64,000 bases of DNA. Origin: Pelomonas aquatica (lineage in GTDB: Bacteria > Pseudomonadota > Gammaproteobacteria > Burkholderiales > Burkholderiaceae_C). The stretch's first letter is position 1. The number at the start of each line of letters is the position of its first letter. Made by a program: the position numbers and the translations under genes. Positions 13,373 through 22,169 of this stretch are shown piece after piece. The stretch is taken from NCBI RefSeq assembly GCF_026712205.1, contig NZ_JAPPUW010000002.1, forward strand, positions 124,001 to 188,000. The letters are read 5' to 3'. The notes under the pieces were generated by a model. That model saw only the letters and a program-made list of their open reading frames with translations, searched no databases and was not told where the DNA came from.

Positions 13373-13382
13373 TCAAATTTGA
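13373..13382. promoter_or_regulatory. AT-rich palindrome upstream of epsB
   Basis: TCAAATTTGA is a perfect 10-bp palindrome in an otherwise GC-rich 133-bp gap between divergent ubiJ and epsB, 71 bp before the chosen epsB start. It could be part of a regulator site for the EPS plus arm. No protein can be named from it. Confidence 0.3.
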
Positions 13383-13452
13383 TGATGGAGAATGCCGGAT
13401 CGCCTTTTCGCCAGCCCCTCCTCCCGTGCTCCGGGACGCCAGCAACGCCAAG

Positions 13453-14841
13453 ATGTTTGAGGACCGAAGCTACAAGAGGACGTTCTACAGCGCACCGCAG
13501 TCGGTCGAGTCGCTGATCGCGGCTTTCCTCGAACCCGGCATCATCGTGCTGACCTTCCTGGTCGTGAACGGCGAATTCAACGAGCCCGTCATGCGCCCGA
13601 CGCTGACGCTGTGCCTGCTGGTCTTCGCCCTCACCTTTCCGGGCCGCAACCGCTTCAACGACCACCCGGCCAGCGCCCTGGTCGACGTGCTGTCGTCCTG
13701 GCTAGTGCTGCTGGGCATCCTGCTGCTGTGCGGCTATGCGACGAACAGCCTGCATTATTTCGAGGACAAGGTGCTGATCTGGTGGGCCGTCCTGACGCCC
13801 GTCATCCAGATCGTCGCGATCGCACTGGGGCGGCGCATCCAGCAGTGGCGGGCCAGCGACCCGGGCGCACGCCGCACGGCCGTGGTCATCGGCGCCGGGC
13901 CGCTGGGCCACAAGGTGGCGCGCGCGCTGCGCGACACCCAGGGCGTCATCTGCCTGGGCTATTTCGACGACCGCGGCCGCGAGCGCCTGCACCCCGACGC
14001 CGGCACCGAGCTGCTGGGCACGCTGGCCCAGCTCAGCGACTTCGTGCGCGACAAGGGCGTGCGCGAGGTCTACATCACGCTGCCGCTGGGCTCGCAGCCG
14101 CGCATCGTCGAGCTGCTGGAGCAGGTGCAGGGCACGACGGCCTCGCTGTTCTACGTGCCCGACGTGTTCGGCATCAGCATCATCCAGGGCCGGCTGCAGG
14201 ACATCAGCGGCGTGCCCGTCGTCGGCATCTGCGAGACGCCCTTCACCGGCACCAACCAGCTCGTGAAGCGGCTCAGCGACATCGTGCTGGCGGCGACCAT
14301 CCTGATCCTGATCTCGCCGCTGCTGCTGCTGCTCGCGATCGGTGTCAAGCGCAGCTCGCCCGGTCCCATCATCTTCAAGCAGCGCCGCAACGGCCTGGAC
14401 GGCGACGAAATCATCGTCTACAAGTTCCGGTCGATGCGCACCCAGGACAATGGCAGCGTCGTCAAGCAAGCCACCAAGGACGATCCGCGCATCACGCCCT
14501 TCGGCGCCTTCATCCGCCGCACCTCCCTGGACGAACTGCCGCAGTTCGTCAACGTGCTTCAGGGCCGCATGAGCATCGTGGGCCCGCGGCCGCATGCGGT
14601 CGCCCACAACGAGGAGTACCGCAAACTCATCAAGGCCTATATGGTGCGGCACAAGGTCAAGCCCGGCATCACCGGCTGGGCCCAGGTCAACGGTCTGCGC
14701 GGCGAGACCGACACCATCGACAAGATGAAGGCGCGCGTCGAATACGATCTCGAATACTTGCGCAACTGGTCGCTGGCCCTCGATCTGCAGATCATCCTGC
14801 GCACGGTGCGGCTGGTGGTGTTCGACCGACATGCCTATTAA
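13453..14841 (+). CDS. epsB: Undecaprenyl-phosphate sugar-1-phosphate transferase, EpsB/WcaJ type
   Basis: 462 residues from the ATG at 13453; a GTG start at 13426 would add nine residues. Four N-terminal membrane helices are followed by a Rossmann-like CoA-binding domain ([19 protein letters not shown], about 140-260), a fifth hydrophobic segment, and the catalytic bacterial sugar transferase domain with [33 protein letters not shown] and [13 protein letters not shown]. The enzyme starts the repeat unit by moving a hexose-1-phosphate, usually glucose, to undecaprenyl phosphate. It overlaps epsL by 11 bp. The donor sugar is inferred. Confidence 0.93.
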   Translation: MFEDRSYKRTFYSAPQSVESLIAAFLEPGIIVLTFLVVNGEFNEPVMRPTLTLCLLVFALTFPGRNRFNDHPASALVDVLSSWLVLLGILLLCGYATNSLHYFEDKVLIWWAVLTPVIQIVAIALGRRIQQWRASDPGARRTAVVIGAGPLGHKVARALRDTQGVICLGYFDDRGRERLHPDAGTELLGTLAQLSDFVRDKGVREVYITLPLGSQPRIVELLEQVQGTTASLFYVPDVFGISIIQGRLQDISGVPVVGICETPFTGTNQLVKRLSDIVLAATILILISPLLLLLAIGVKRSSPGPIIFKQRRNGLDGDEIIVYKFRSMRTQDNGSVVKQATKDDPRITPFGAFIRRTSLDELPQFVNVLQGRMSIVGPRPHAVAHNEEYRKLIKAYMVRHKVKPGITGWAQVNGLRGETDTIDKMKARVEYDLEYLRNWSLALDLQIILRTVRLVVFDRHAY

Positions 14842-16057
14842 GCCCTCCCGTCCTCCCCGTCGCCGCATCCTGCTGGCCGCCCTGTCCACCGCCGCAGCCC
14901 TCTCCCAGCCGGCGCAGGCCCAGACGGACGATTCGGCGCCCTTCTATGTCGGCGCGTCGCTGGGCGTCTCGCATGTGTCCAACATCTACCGTCTGTCGGA
15001 CGCGACCAACAGCGACACCGTCGTCAGCGCCGGCGTGCTGGGCGGCCTGGACCATCGCCTCGGCCGCCAGCACCTGAAGCTGGACGGCTCGCTGCAGGAC
15101 AACCGCTATGCCACCAACAGCGGCCTGAACAACCACTCCTACTCGGTGAAGGCCGCGCTGGACTGGCAAACCGTCGGCGACCTGTCCGGCACGCTGAGCG
15201 CCAAGTCCGACCGCTCGCTGGCCGACTTCAACATCGGCAGCGGCGCCAAGCAGATCTCCCGGAAGAACACCGAGAGCAACGACGAATACCGGGCCATCGC
15301 GCGGCTGGGCGTCGGCACGCGCTACAGCCTCGAGGCCGGCTGGGCCTACCGCAGGCGCAACTTCAGCGCCCAGGAATACGACATCTTCGTGTTCCGCCAG
15401 AACACCGCCTCGCTGGGCCTGTACGCGACGCCGGCCGGCAATGTCACGCTGGGCCTGGTCGGCCGCCACACGCGGGGCCAATACCCGCGCTATCCGGTCG
15501 CGCTTGGCTCTTTGACTTTCATCCTGCCCAACGACTTCACGCGCAACGATCTCGACTTCACGACGCGCTGGAACACCAGCGGCAGCAGCACGCTGGACAC
15601 GCGTATCAGCCGCAGCCGCACCAGCAACAGCCTGGATGCGCTGACCAACTTCGGCGGCACGACGGGTGCCATCGGCTGGAACTGGCAGGCGACGTCCAAG
15701 CTGCAGCTGGGCCTGCAATATTCGCGCGACACCGGCCAGGAGAGCCAGGTCCGCGCGGCCGACGTGAACCGCCTCTACACGACCTGGCAGGTCAACGGCA
15801 GCTATGCGCTGACCGGCAAGCTCAGCCTCAACGCGAGCGCCAGCGCCAACCGCAACCACCGCTCCAGGGACTCCGGCACCAGCCTGTTCGACGCCTTCGA
15901 GAACAACCGGTTCTACAGCGTCGGCCTGCGCTGGGCCTACTCGCGCAGCTTCAGCCTGGGCTGCCAGTACGACCACGCCAGCCGCGACAGCAGCGTGCCA
16001 CAGTACGTCTACAGCGCCGGCAGCTACGGCTGCACCGGCCAGGCCATCCTGTACTGA
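14831..16057 (+). CDS. epsL: EpsL-type outer-membrane beta-barrel of the EPS system
   Basis: 408 residues. A signal peptide ends near residue 31 (PAQAQTDD). The rest shows alternating short amphipathic strands rich in Tyr, Asn and Ser, ending in a terminal strand with aromatic residues (GQAILY), as expected for an outer-membrane barrel. This shape, the length and the position directly after the initiating transferase match EpsL of methanolan-type exopolysaccharide operons. Its role is probably export or surface retention of the polymer, but this is not proven. Identification depends partly on context. Confidence 0.75.
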   Translation: MPIKPSRPPRRRILLAALSTAAALSQPAQAQTDDSAPFYVGASLGVSHVSNIYRLSDATNSDTVVSAGVLGGLDHRLGRQHLKLDGSLQDNRYATNSGLNNHSYSVKAALDWQTVGDLSGTLSAKSDRSLADFNIGSGAKQISRKNTESNDEYRAIARLGVGTRYSLEAGWAYRRRNFSAQEYDIFVFRQNTASLGLYATPAGNVTLGLVGRHTRGQYPRYPVALGSLTFILPNDFTRNDLDFTTRWNTSGSSTLDTRISRSRTSNSLDALTNFGGTTGAIGWNWQATSKLQLGLQYSRDTGQESQVRAADVNRLYTTWQVNGSYALTGKLSLNASASANRNHRSRDSGTSLFDAFENNRFYSVGLRWAYSRSFSLGCQYDHASRDSSVPQYVYSAGSYGCTGQAILY

Positions 16058-16073
16058 TCTGATCGGACCTCAG

Positions 16074-17117
16074 ATGACCACCGTCTTGCTCACCGGCGCC
16101 GCCGGCTATATCGCTTCGCACACCTGGCTGGCGCTGCAGCGCGCCGGCTACCGGGTCGTCGGCGTCGACAACTTCGCCAACAGCTCGCCCGTCGTGCTGG
16201 AACGGCTGGCCGAGCTGGCCCCGGCGCCCATCGAATTCGAGCGCGCCGACGTCTGCGACGCCGCGATGCTGGACGAGGTCTTCGGCAGCTACCGCCCGGC
16301 GGCCGTCGTGCACTTCGCGGCCTACAAGGCGGTCGGCGAATCGGTCAGCCAGCCGCTGGCCTATTACCGCAACAACCTCGGCGGCCTCGTCAACACCTGC
16401 GAGGCGATGAAGCGCCACGGCTGCCTGCGCATGGTCTTCAGCTCCAGCGCCACCGTCTACGGCGCGCCCGAGCAACTGCCGCTGCGCGAGGACGCGCCGA
16501 CCTCGGCCACCAACCCCTATGGCGCGACCAAGCTGATGGGCGAGCAGATCCTGCGCGACCTGGGCGTGGCCGACGCCCTGGCCATCAAGGGCGGGGCCGC
16601 CGGCCCCGCGTGGCAGACCGCCTGCCTGCGCTACTTCAACCCCGTCGGCGCCCACGAGAGCGGCCGCATCGGCGAAGACCCACGCGGCACGCCCAACAAC
16701 CTGATGCCCTATGTCGCTCAGGTCGCCGTGGGCCGGCGCGACAAGCTCTCGGTGTTCGGTGGCGACTACCCGACGCCCGACGGCACCGGCGTGCGCGACT
16801 ACATCCATGTGACCGACCTCGCCGAGGGCCATGTCGCCGCGCTGCGGCGCCTGCTCGACACGCCCGGCTCGCTGACCGTCAACCTCGGCACCGGCCAGGG
16901 CTACAGCGTGCTCGACCTCGTGCGCGCCTACGAGGCGGCCAGCGGCCGCAGCGTGCCCTACGAGATCGTCGCGCGCCGCCCCGGCGACGTGGCCGCCTGC
17001 TGGGCCGACCCGGCGCTGGCGCGGGAGCTGCTCGGCTGGCAGGCCCGCCTCGACCTCGCCCGCATGTGCGAGGACAGCTGGCGCTGGCAGCACCTCAATC
17101 CCCACGGCTTCAACTGA
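16074..17117 (+). CDS. galE: UDP-glucose 4-epimerase
   Basis: 347 residues of the extended SDR family. It interconverts UDP-glucose and UDP-galactose. The NAD site reads GAAGYIASH (usually GGxGYIGSH), the catalytic Ser is in VFSSSATVYG and the YxxxK pair in NPYGATKLMGEQIL. RYFNPVGAHESGRIGEDP and GTGVRDYIHVTDLAEGH are GalE-specific. Compared with E. coli GalE there is an insertion of about ten residues (AIKGGAAGPA) before the conserved LRYFNP strand. It lies 16 bp after epsL and 11 bp before manC and supplies galactose for the EPS. Confidence 0.92.
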   Translation: MTTVLLTGAAGYIASHTWLALQRAGYRVVGVDNFANSSPVVLERLAELAPAPIEFERADVCDAAMLDEVFGSYRPAAVVHFAAYKAVGESVSQPLAYYRNNLGGLVNTCEAMKRHGCLRMVFSSSATVYGAPEQLPLREDAPTSATNPYGATKLMGEQILRDLGVADALAIKGGAAGPAWQTACLRYFNPVGAHESGRIGEDPRGTPNNLMPYVAQVAVGRRDKLSVFGGDYPTPDGTGVRDYIHVTDLAEGHVAALRRLLDTPGSLTVNLGTGQGYSVLDLVRAYEAASGRSVPYEIVARRPGDVAACWADPALARELLGWQARLDLARMCEDSWRWQHLNPHGFN

Positions 17118-17128
17118 TCCCGACCGAT

Positions 17129-18661
17129 ATGACCTCCCCCCCCAACAAGATCCCCGTGCTGCCCGTCATCATGGCCGGCGGCTCGGGCACGCGGCTGTGG
17201 CCGCTGTCGCGCGCCGGCTATCCCAAGCAGTTCCTCGTGCTGTCCGGGTACCGCTCGGCCCCCAGCGCCGGGCAGAAGCCCGGCGCGCCCCCCAAGGGGG
17301 TCAGTGATCTTGGGAGCGGCCCTGCGATCCCTGAGAGCCTGTTCCAGCTCGCCGCACGCCGCCTTGCCGCCCTGGCCTCGCCCGAGTTCGAGCTGAGCGG
17401 CCCCTGCATCGTCGGCAACGACGAGCACCGCTTCCTCGTGCTGGACCAGCTCCGCGAAACCAGGCTGGAACCGAGCAGCGTGCTGCTGGAGCCGCTGGGC
17501 CGCAACACGGCGCCGGCGCTGACGCTGTCCGCGCTGCAGGCGCTGGAGGGCGGCACCGATCCCGTCCTCGTCGTCACGCCGGCCGACCAGACCGTCACCG
17601 ATGCCGCCGCCTTCACGGCCGCGCTGCAGCAGGCGGTGCGCATCGCGGCCGAGGGCGCCATCGCCATCCTCGGCATCACGCCCGACCGGCCCGAGACCGG
17701 CTATGGCTACATCCGCACGACGGCCGACGCCGCCGGCCTGGCCGTGGCCCGGTTCGTCGAGAAGCCCGACCTCGAAACCGCCCGGCGCTATCTCGCCGAA
17801 GGCGGCTACTACTGGAACAGCGGCATGTTCGTGCTGCGCGCCAGCGTCTGGATGCAGGCCCTGGAGCGCTTCCGCCCCGACATCGCCGCGGCCACCCGCG
17901 CCGCCTGGGCCGTGCGCAAGACCGACGCCAAGTTCGTGCGTCCCGGCAAGACCGAGTTCGCCGAAGTACCGAGCGAATCGGTCGACTACGCCGTCATGGA
18001 GCGCTGCCCCGGCACCGACATCCCGCTGCGCATGGTCGCGCTGGATGCGGGCTGGAACGACCTCGGCGCCTGGGAGGCCGTCTGGCAGGTGGCGGACAAG
18101 GACGAGGCCGGCAATGCCTGCGTCGGCGACGCGCTGATCGCCGACAGCCAGAACACGCTGGTGCATGCCACCAGCCGCCTGGTCGGCGTCGTCGGGCTGA
18201 AGGACGTCGTCGTCGTCGAGACGGCCGATGCGGTGCTGGTCAGCGACCGCGCGCGCAGCCAGGAGGTCAAGCAGATCGTCAACCGCCTCGGCGCCGAGCA
18301 GCGCGGCGAGCATGCGCTGCACCGCAAGGTGCACCGGCCCTGGGGCTGGTACGACAGCATCGACCAGGGCGAGCGCTTCCAGGTCAAGCGCATCATGGTC
18401 AAGCCGGGCGCGGCCCTGAGCCTGCAGATGCACCACCACCGCGCCGAACACTGGATCGTCGTCAGCGGCACGGCCGAGATCGTCAACGGCGACAAGACCA
18501 TCCTGCTGACGGAGAACCAGAGCACCTACATCCCGCTGGGCCAGACCCACCGCCTCGCCAACCCGGGCAAGGTGCCGCTGGAAATTATTGAGGTCCAATC
18601 GGGCTCCTATCTGGGCGAAGACGACATCGTCCGTTTCGAAGACACCTACGGCAGGGCATGA
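17129..18661 (+). CDS. manC: Mannose-1-phosphate guanylyltransferase / mannose-6-phosphate isomerase
   Basis: 510 residues, bifunctional type II. The N-terminal nucleotidyltransferase has [14 protein letters not shown] and YPKQFL, then FVEKPDLETA and YYWNSGMFV; the C-terminal cupin isomerase has RPWGWYDSI, LSLQMHHHRAEHWIVV and the terminal GEDDIVRFEDTYGR. The start at 17129 gives the family N-terminus; the open frame upstream is galE out of frame. Between YPKQFLVLSG and ESLFQLAARR there are 28 extra residues (41-68), encoded by a palindromic repeat in frame. It supplies GDP-mannose, the substrate of gmd. No phosphomannomutase gene is in the window. Confidence 0.94.
   Translation: MTSPPNKIPVLPVIMAGGSGTRLWPLSRAGYPKQFLVLSGYRSAPSAGQKPGAPPKGVSDLGSGPAIPESLFQLAARRLAALASPEFELSGPCIVGNDEHRFLVLDQLRETRLEPSSVLLEPLGRNTAPALTLSALQALEGGTDPVLVVTPADQTVTDAAAFTAALQQAVRIAAEGAIAILGITPDRPETGYGYIRTTADAAGLAVARFVEKPDLETARRYLAEGGYYWNSGMFVLRASVWMQALERFRPDIAAATRAAWAVRKTDAKFVRPGKTEFAEVPSESVDYAVMERCPGTDIPLRMVALDAGWNDLGAWEAVWQVADKDEAGNACVGDALIADSQNTLVHATSRLVGVVGLKDVVVVETADAVLVSDRARSQEVKQIVNRLGAEQRGEHALHRKVHRPWGWYDSIDQGERFQVKRIMVKPGAALSLQMHHHRAEHWIVVSGTAEIVNGDKTILLTENQSTYIPLGQTHRLANPGKVPLEIIEVQSGSYLGEDDIVRFEDTYGRA
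17249..17332 (+). repeat. Palindromic repeat inserted in frame in manC
   Basis: About 84 bp encoding residues 41-68 of ManC. It contains a perfect hairpin GCGCCGGGC (17265-17273) / GCCCGGCGC (17278-17286), then C-run/G-run hairpin CCCCC-AA-GGGGG (17289-17300) and a CTTGGGAGCGGCC tail. The C-run/G-run core resembles the intergenic elements at 18.67 and 47.56 kb. ManC homologues normally have no residues here. Confidence 0.6.
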
Positions 18662-18663
18662 GC

Positions 18664-18750
18664 CCACCCCCTACCGGCTTCGCCGGCCCCCTCAAGGGGG
18701 CGCACCCAGTGGCCCGGCAAAGCCGGTTCCGCGGGTGCTGCTTGGGAAGG
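18664..18750. repeat. Intergenic palindromic repeat between manC and rfbB
   Basis: Three short hairpins in a row: CCGGC-TTC-GCCGG (18674-18686), GCCCCC-TCAA-GGGGGC (18686-18701) and CCGGC-AAA-GCCGG (18714-18726), then GGTGCTGCTTGGG. The structure resembles interspersed C-run/G-run repeats of Burkholderiales. It could also slow transcription between the two parts of the plus arm. Confidence 0.5.
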
Positions 18751-18769
18751 CACTAGCCTGCGACAAAAT
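18742..18769 (+). promoter_or_regulatory. Candidate promoter giving a leaderless rfbB message
   Basis: TTGGGA (18742-18747) and CAAAAT (18764-18769) are 16 bp apart. The -10 box ends 6 bases before the rfbB ATG and no Shine-Dalgarno sequence is present, so transcription would begin at or next to the start codon. Confidence 0.4.
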
Positions 18770-18775
18770 CCACTC

Positions 18776-19831
18776 ATGACCATACTTGTTACCGGCGGCG
18801 CCGGCTTCATCGGCAGCAATTTCGTGCTGGACTGGCTGCGCCAGTCCGACGAGCCCATCGTCAACCTCGACGCGCTGACCTATGCCGGCAACCTCGAAAA
18901 CCTCGCCTCGCTGGCCGGCGACGCCCGCCACGTCTTCGTGAAGGGCGACATCTGCGACCGCGCTCTCGTCGACGGCCTGCTGGCCACGCACCAGCCGCGC
19001 GCCATCGTGCATTTCGCGGCCGAGAGCCATGTGGACCGCTCCATCCAGGGCCCCGGCGCCTTCATGAAGACGAACGTCGACGGCACGTTCACGCTGCTGG
19101 AAGCCGCCCGGGCCTACTGGAGTTCGCTGGAGGGCGACGCCAAGGCGGCTTGGCGCTTCCACCACGTCTCGACCGACGAGGTCTATGGCTCGCTGAAGCC
19201 CGCGGACCCGCCCTTCGCCGAGACCCATCCCTACGAGCCCAACAGCCCCTACTCGGCCAGCAAGGCCGCCAGCGACCACCTCGTGCGGGCCTGGCACCAC
19301 ACCTACGGCCTGCCCGTCGTCACGACGAACTGCTCGAACAACTACGGGCCCTATCACTTTCCCGAGAAGCTGATCCCGCTGATGATCGTCAACGCGCTCG
19401 CCGGCAAGCCCCTGCCCGTCTATGGCGACGGCCAGCAGATCCGCGACTGGCTCTACGTGACCGACCACTGCAGCGGCATCCGCGCCGTGCTGGCCGGTGG
19501 CCGTGTCGGCGAGACCTACAACATCGGCGGCTGGAACGAGCAGGCCAATATCGACATCGTCAAGACGGTCTGCGCGCTGCTCGACGAGCTCCGCCCTGCA
19601 GCCGACGGTCCCTACGAGCGCCTCATCACCTATGTGAAGGACCGCCCCGGCCACGACCGCCGCTACGCCATCGACGCGCGCAAGATCGAGCGTGAGCTCG
19701 GCTGGCGCCCCGCCGAGACCTTCGAGACCGGCATCCGCAAGACGGTGCAGTGGTATCTGGACCACCCCGACTGGGTCGCCCGCGTGCAGAGCGGCGCCTA
19801 CCGCGACTGGGTGGCCAGGCAGTACGGGTGA
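18776..19831 (+). CDS. rfbB: dTDP-glucose 4,6-dehydratase
   Basis: 351 residues, extended SDR. NAD site [11 protein letters not shown], catalytic triad in [12 protein letters not shown] (Thr, Asp, Glu) and [12 protein letters not shown] (Tyr, Lys), and [19 protein letters not shown] are diagnostic. It makes dTDP-4-keto-6-deoxyglucose, the second step to dTDP-L-rhamnose. It opens the compact rfbBDAC set, with 4, 10 and 5 bp between genes. The 114-bp gap before it carries a repeat and a possible promoter, so it may be expressed separately from epsB-manC. Confidence 0.96.
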   Translation: MTILVTGGAGFIGSNFVLDWLRQSDEPIVNLDALTYAGNLENLASLAGDARHVFVKGDICDRALVDGLLATHQPRAIVHFAAESHVDRSIQGPGAFMKTNVDGTFTLLEAARAYWSSLEGDAKAAWRFHHVSTDEVYGSLKPADPPFAETHPYEPNSPYSASKAASDHLVRAWHHTYGLPVVTTNCSNNYGPYHFPEKLIPLMIVNALAGKPLPVYGDGQQIRDWLYVTDHCSGIRAVLAGGRVGETYNIGGWNEQANIDIVKTVCALLDELRPAADGPYERLITYVKDRPGHDRRYAIDARKIERELGWRPAETFETGIRKTVQWYLDHPDWVARVQSGAYRDWVARQYG

Positions 19832-19835
19832 CGCG

Positions 19836-20717
19836 ATGAAGATTCTTCTGCTCGGCAAGGGCGGCCAGGTCGGCTGGGAACTGCAACGATCGCTCGCCGT
19901 GGCCGGCGACGTCGTGGCGCTGGACTTCGACGACGGCGCCGACTTCACGCAGCCCGACCAGTTGCTGTCCCGGGTGCAGGCGCTGGCCCCCCAGGTCATC
20001 GTCAACGCTGCGGCCCACACGGCCGTCGACAAGGCCGAGAGCGAGCCCGAGCTGGCGCGCCGGATCAACGCGGCCACGCCGGCTCTGCTGGCCATCGAGG
20101 CCAAGCGCCTGGGCGCGCTCTTCGTGCACTACTCGACCGACTATGTCTTCGACGGCAGCGGCAGCCAGCCGCGCGACGAGGAAGCCCCCGTCGCGCCGCT
20201 GAGCGTGTATGGCAGCACCAAGGCCGAGGGCGAGGACGCCGTCCGCGCCAGCGGCTGCCAGCACCTGATCCTGCGCACCAGCTGGGTCTATGCGGCGCGC
20301 GGCGGCAACTTCGCCAAGACCATGCTGCGCCTGGCGGCCGAGCGCGATCAGCTCAAGGTCATCGCGGACCAGATCGGCGCGCCCACCGGCGCCGACCTGC
20401 TGGCCGACCTGACGACCCATATGCTGCGCGCGGCCCGCGTGAACCCGGCACTCACCGGCACCTACCACGCCGTCGCCGGCGGTGAAGTGAGCTGGCACGA
20501 CTACGCCCGCTTCGTCATCGAATTCGCGCGCGCCCGCGGCGTCGCGATCAAGGTCGCGCCCGAGCAGATCCTCGGCATCCCCACGAGCGACTACCCGACG
20601 CCCGCCCGGCGCCCGCTGAACTCCCGCCTGTCCACGGCCAAGCTGCAGCAGCGCTTCGGCCTGCGGCTGCCGCACTGGCAGCAGGGCGTGGAGCGCATGT
20701 TGAACGAAATCCTCTGA
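19836..20717 (+). CDS. rfbD: dTDP-4-dehydrorhamnose reductase
   Basis: 293 residues. [11 protein letters not shown] at the N-terminus is the RmlD nucleotide-binding loop; [35 protein letters not shown] and [13 protein letters not shown] are family signatures. It reduces dTDP-4-keto-L-rhamnose with NAD(P)H, the last step of dTDP-L-rhamnose synthesis. The ATG at 19836, 4 bp after rfbB, gives the correct N-terminus [13 protein letters not shown]; the frame is open further upstream without homology. Confidence 0.96.
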   Translation: MKILLLGKGGQVGWELQRSLAVAGDVVALDFDDGADFTQPDQLLSRVQALAPQVIVNAAAHTAVDKAESEPELARRINAATPALLAIEAKRLGALFVHYSTDYVFDGSGSQPRDEEAPVAPLSVYGSTKAEGEDAVRASGCQHLILRTSWVYAARGGNFAKTMLRLAAERDQLKVIADQIGAPTGADLLADLTTHMLRAARVNPALTGTYHAVAGGEVSWHDYARFVIEFARARGVAIKVAPEQILGIPTSDYPTPARRPLNSRLSTAKLQQRFGLRLPHWQQGVERMLNEIL

Positions 20718-20727
20718 AAGGCCCGCC

Positions 20728-21612
20728 ATGAAACACCGCAAGGGCATCATCCTCGCCGGCGGCTCCGGCACGCGGCTGCACCCGGCCACGCTGGCCGTCA
20801 GCAAGCAGCTGCTGCCGGTCTACGACAAGCCCATGGTCTATTACCCGCTCAGCACGCTGATGCTGGCGGGCATCCGCGACATCCTGCTGATCAGCACGCC
20901 GCAGGACACGCCGCGCTTCGAGGCCCTGCTGGGCGACGGCTCGCGCTGGGGCATCCGCATCAGCTATTGCGTGCAGCCCAGCCCCGACGGCCTGGCCCAG
21001 GCCTTCATCCTCGGCCGCGACTTCGTCGGCGACTCGCCCAGCGCGCTGGTGCTGGGCGACAACATCTTCTACGGCCACGACTTCGCCGGCCTGCTCGGCA
21101 GCGCGACGAGTCAGGCCACGGGCGCCAGCGTCTTCGCCTACCACGTCCACGACCCGGAGCGCTACGGCGTCGTCGAGTTCGACGCGGCCCAGCGCGCGCT
21201 GTCCATCGAAGAAAAGCCCAAGGCCCCGAAGAGCCACTACGCCGTCACGGGCCTGTATTTCTACGACGAGCAGGTCTGCGACATCGCGGCCGGCATCAAG
21301 CCCAGCGCGCGCGGCGAGCTCGAGATCACCGACGTCAACGCGCAATACCTGCGCCAGGGCCAGCTCAATGTCGAGATCATGGGCCGCGGCTATGCCTGGC
21401 TGGACACCGGCACCCACGACAGCCTGCTGGAGGCCGGCCAGTTCATCGCGACGCTGGAGAAGCGCCAGGGCCTGAAGGTGGCCTGCCCCGAGGAAATCGC
21501 CTTCCGCTCGGGCTGGATCGACGCCGAGCAGCTCCAGGCCCTGGCCCAGCCGCTGGCCAAGAACGGCTATGGCCAATACCTGCTCAAGCTGCTGACCGAC
21601 AAGGCCTTCTGA
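20728..21612 (+). CDS. rfbA: Glucose-1-phosphate thymidylyltransferase
   Basis: 294 residues. The nucleotidyltransferase signature [20 protein letters not shown], then [22 protein letters not shown] and [12 protein letters not shown], are invariant in RmlA. It activates glucose-1-phosphate with dTTP as the first step of dTDP-L-rhamnose synthesis and is usually feedback-inhibited by the product. AAAGG precedes the start as ribosome-binding site. Length is typical (about 290). Confidence 0.97.
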   Translation: MKHRKGIILAGGSGTRLHPATLAVSKQLLPVYDKPMVYYPLSTLMLAGIRDILLISTPQDTPRFEALLGDGSRWGIRISYCVQPSPDGLAQAFILGRDFVGDSPSALVLGDNIFYGHDFAGLLGSATSQATGASVFAYHVHDPERYGVVEFDAAQRALSIEEKPKAPKSHYAVTGLYFYDEQVCDIAAGIKPSARGELEITDVNAQYLRQGQLNVEIMGRGYAWLDTGTHDSLLEAGQFIATLEKRQGLKVACPEEIAFRSGWIDAEQLQALAQPLAKNGYGQYLLKLLTDKAF

Positions 21613-21617
21613 TCCCG

Positions 21618-22169
21618 ATGCAAATCACCCCCACCGCCCTGCCCGAAGTCCTGCTGATCGAACCCAAGGTCTTCGGCGACGCCCGCGGCTTCTTCATGGA
21701 GAGCTGGAACGAGGCGCGCTTCAACGCCGCGCTGGGCCAGGACGTGCATTTCGTGCAGGACAACCACTCCCGCTCCGCGCGCGGCGTGCTGCGCGGCCTG
21801 CACTACCAGCTGGCCCCGCATGCCCAGGGCAAGCTGGTGCGCTGCGTGTCCGGCGCCGTCTTCGACGTGGCCGTGGACATGCGTCGCGCCAGCCCCAACT
21901 TCGGCCGCTGGGTCGGCTTCGAGCTGTCCGCCGAGAACCACCGCCAGATGTGGATCCCGCCCGGCTTCGCCCACGGCTTCGTCGTCGTCAGCGAGACGGC
22001 GGACTTCCTCTACAAGACCAGCGGCCGCTATGCCCCCGAATGCGAGGGCGCCGTGCGCTGGGACGACCCCAGCATCGGCGTGGCCTGGCCGCTGGACGGC
22101 ATCACGCCCCAGCTGTCGGCCAAGGACGTCGCGGCCCCGCTGCTGGCCGAAGCCAAGACCTTCGACTGA
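21618..22169 (+). CDS. rfbC: dTDP-4-dehydrorhamnose 3,5-epimerase
   Basis: 183 residues, a cupin. FGDARGFFMESWNEARF, the catalytic His in RGVLRGLHYQ, and WIPPGFAHGFVV are RmlC signatures. It epimerises C3 and C5 of the dTDP-4-keto sugar. It is the last gene of the rhamnose set, 5 bp after rfbA. Its TGA directly abuts the stop of convergent ugd with no base between. Confidence 0.96.
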   Translation: MQITPTALPEVLLIEPKVFGDARGFFMESWNEARFNAALGQDVHFVQDNHSRSARGVLRGLHYQLAPHAQGKLVRCVSGAVFDVAVDMRRASPNFGRWVGFELSAENHRQMWIPPGFAHGFVVVSETADFLYKTSGRYAPECEGAVRWDDPSIGVAWPLDGITPQLSAKDVAAPLLAEAKTFD

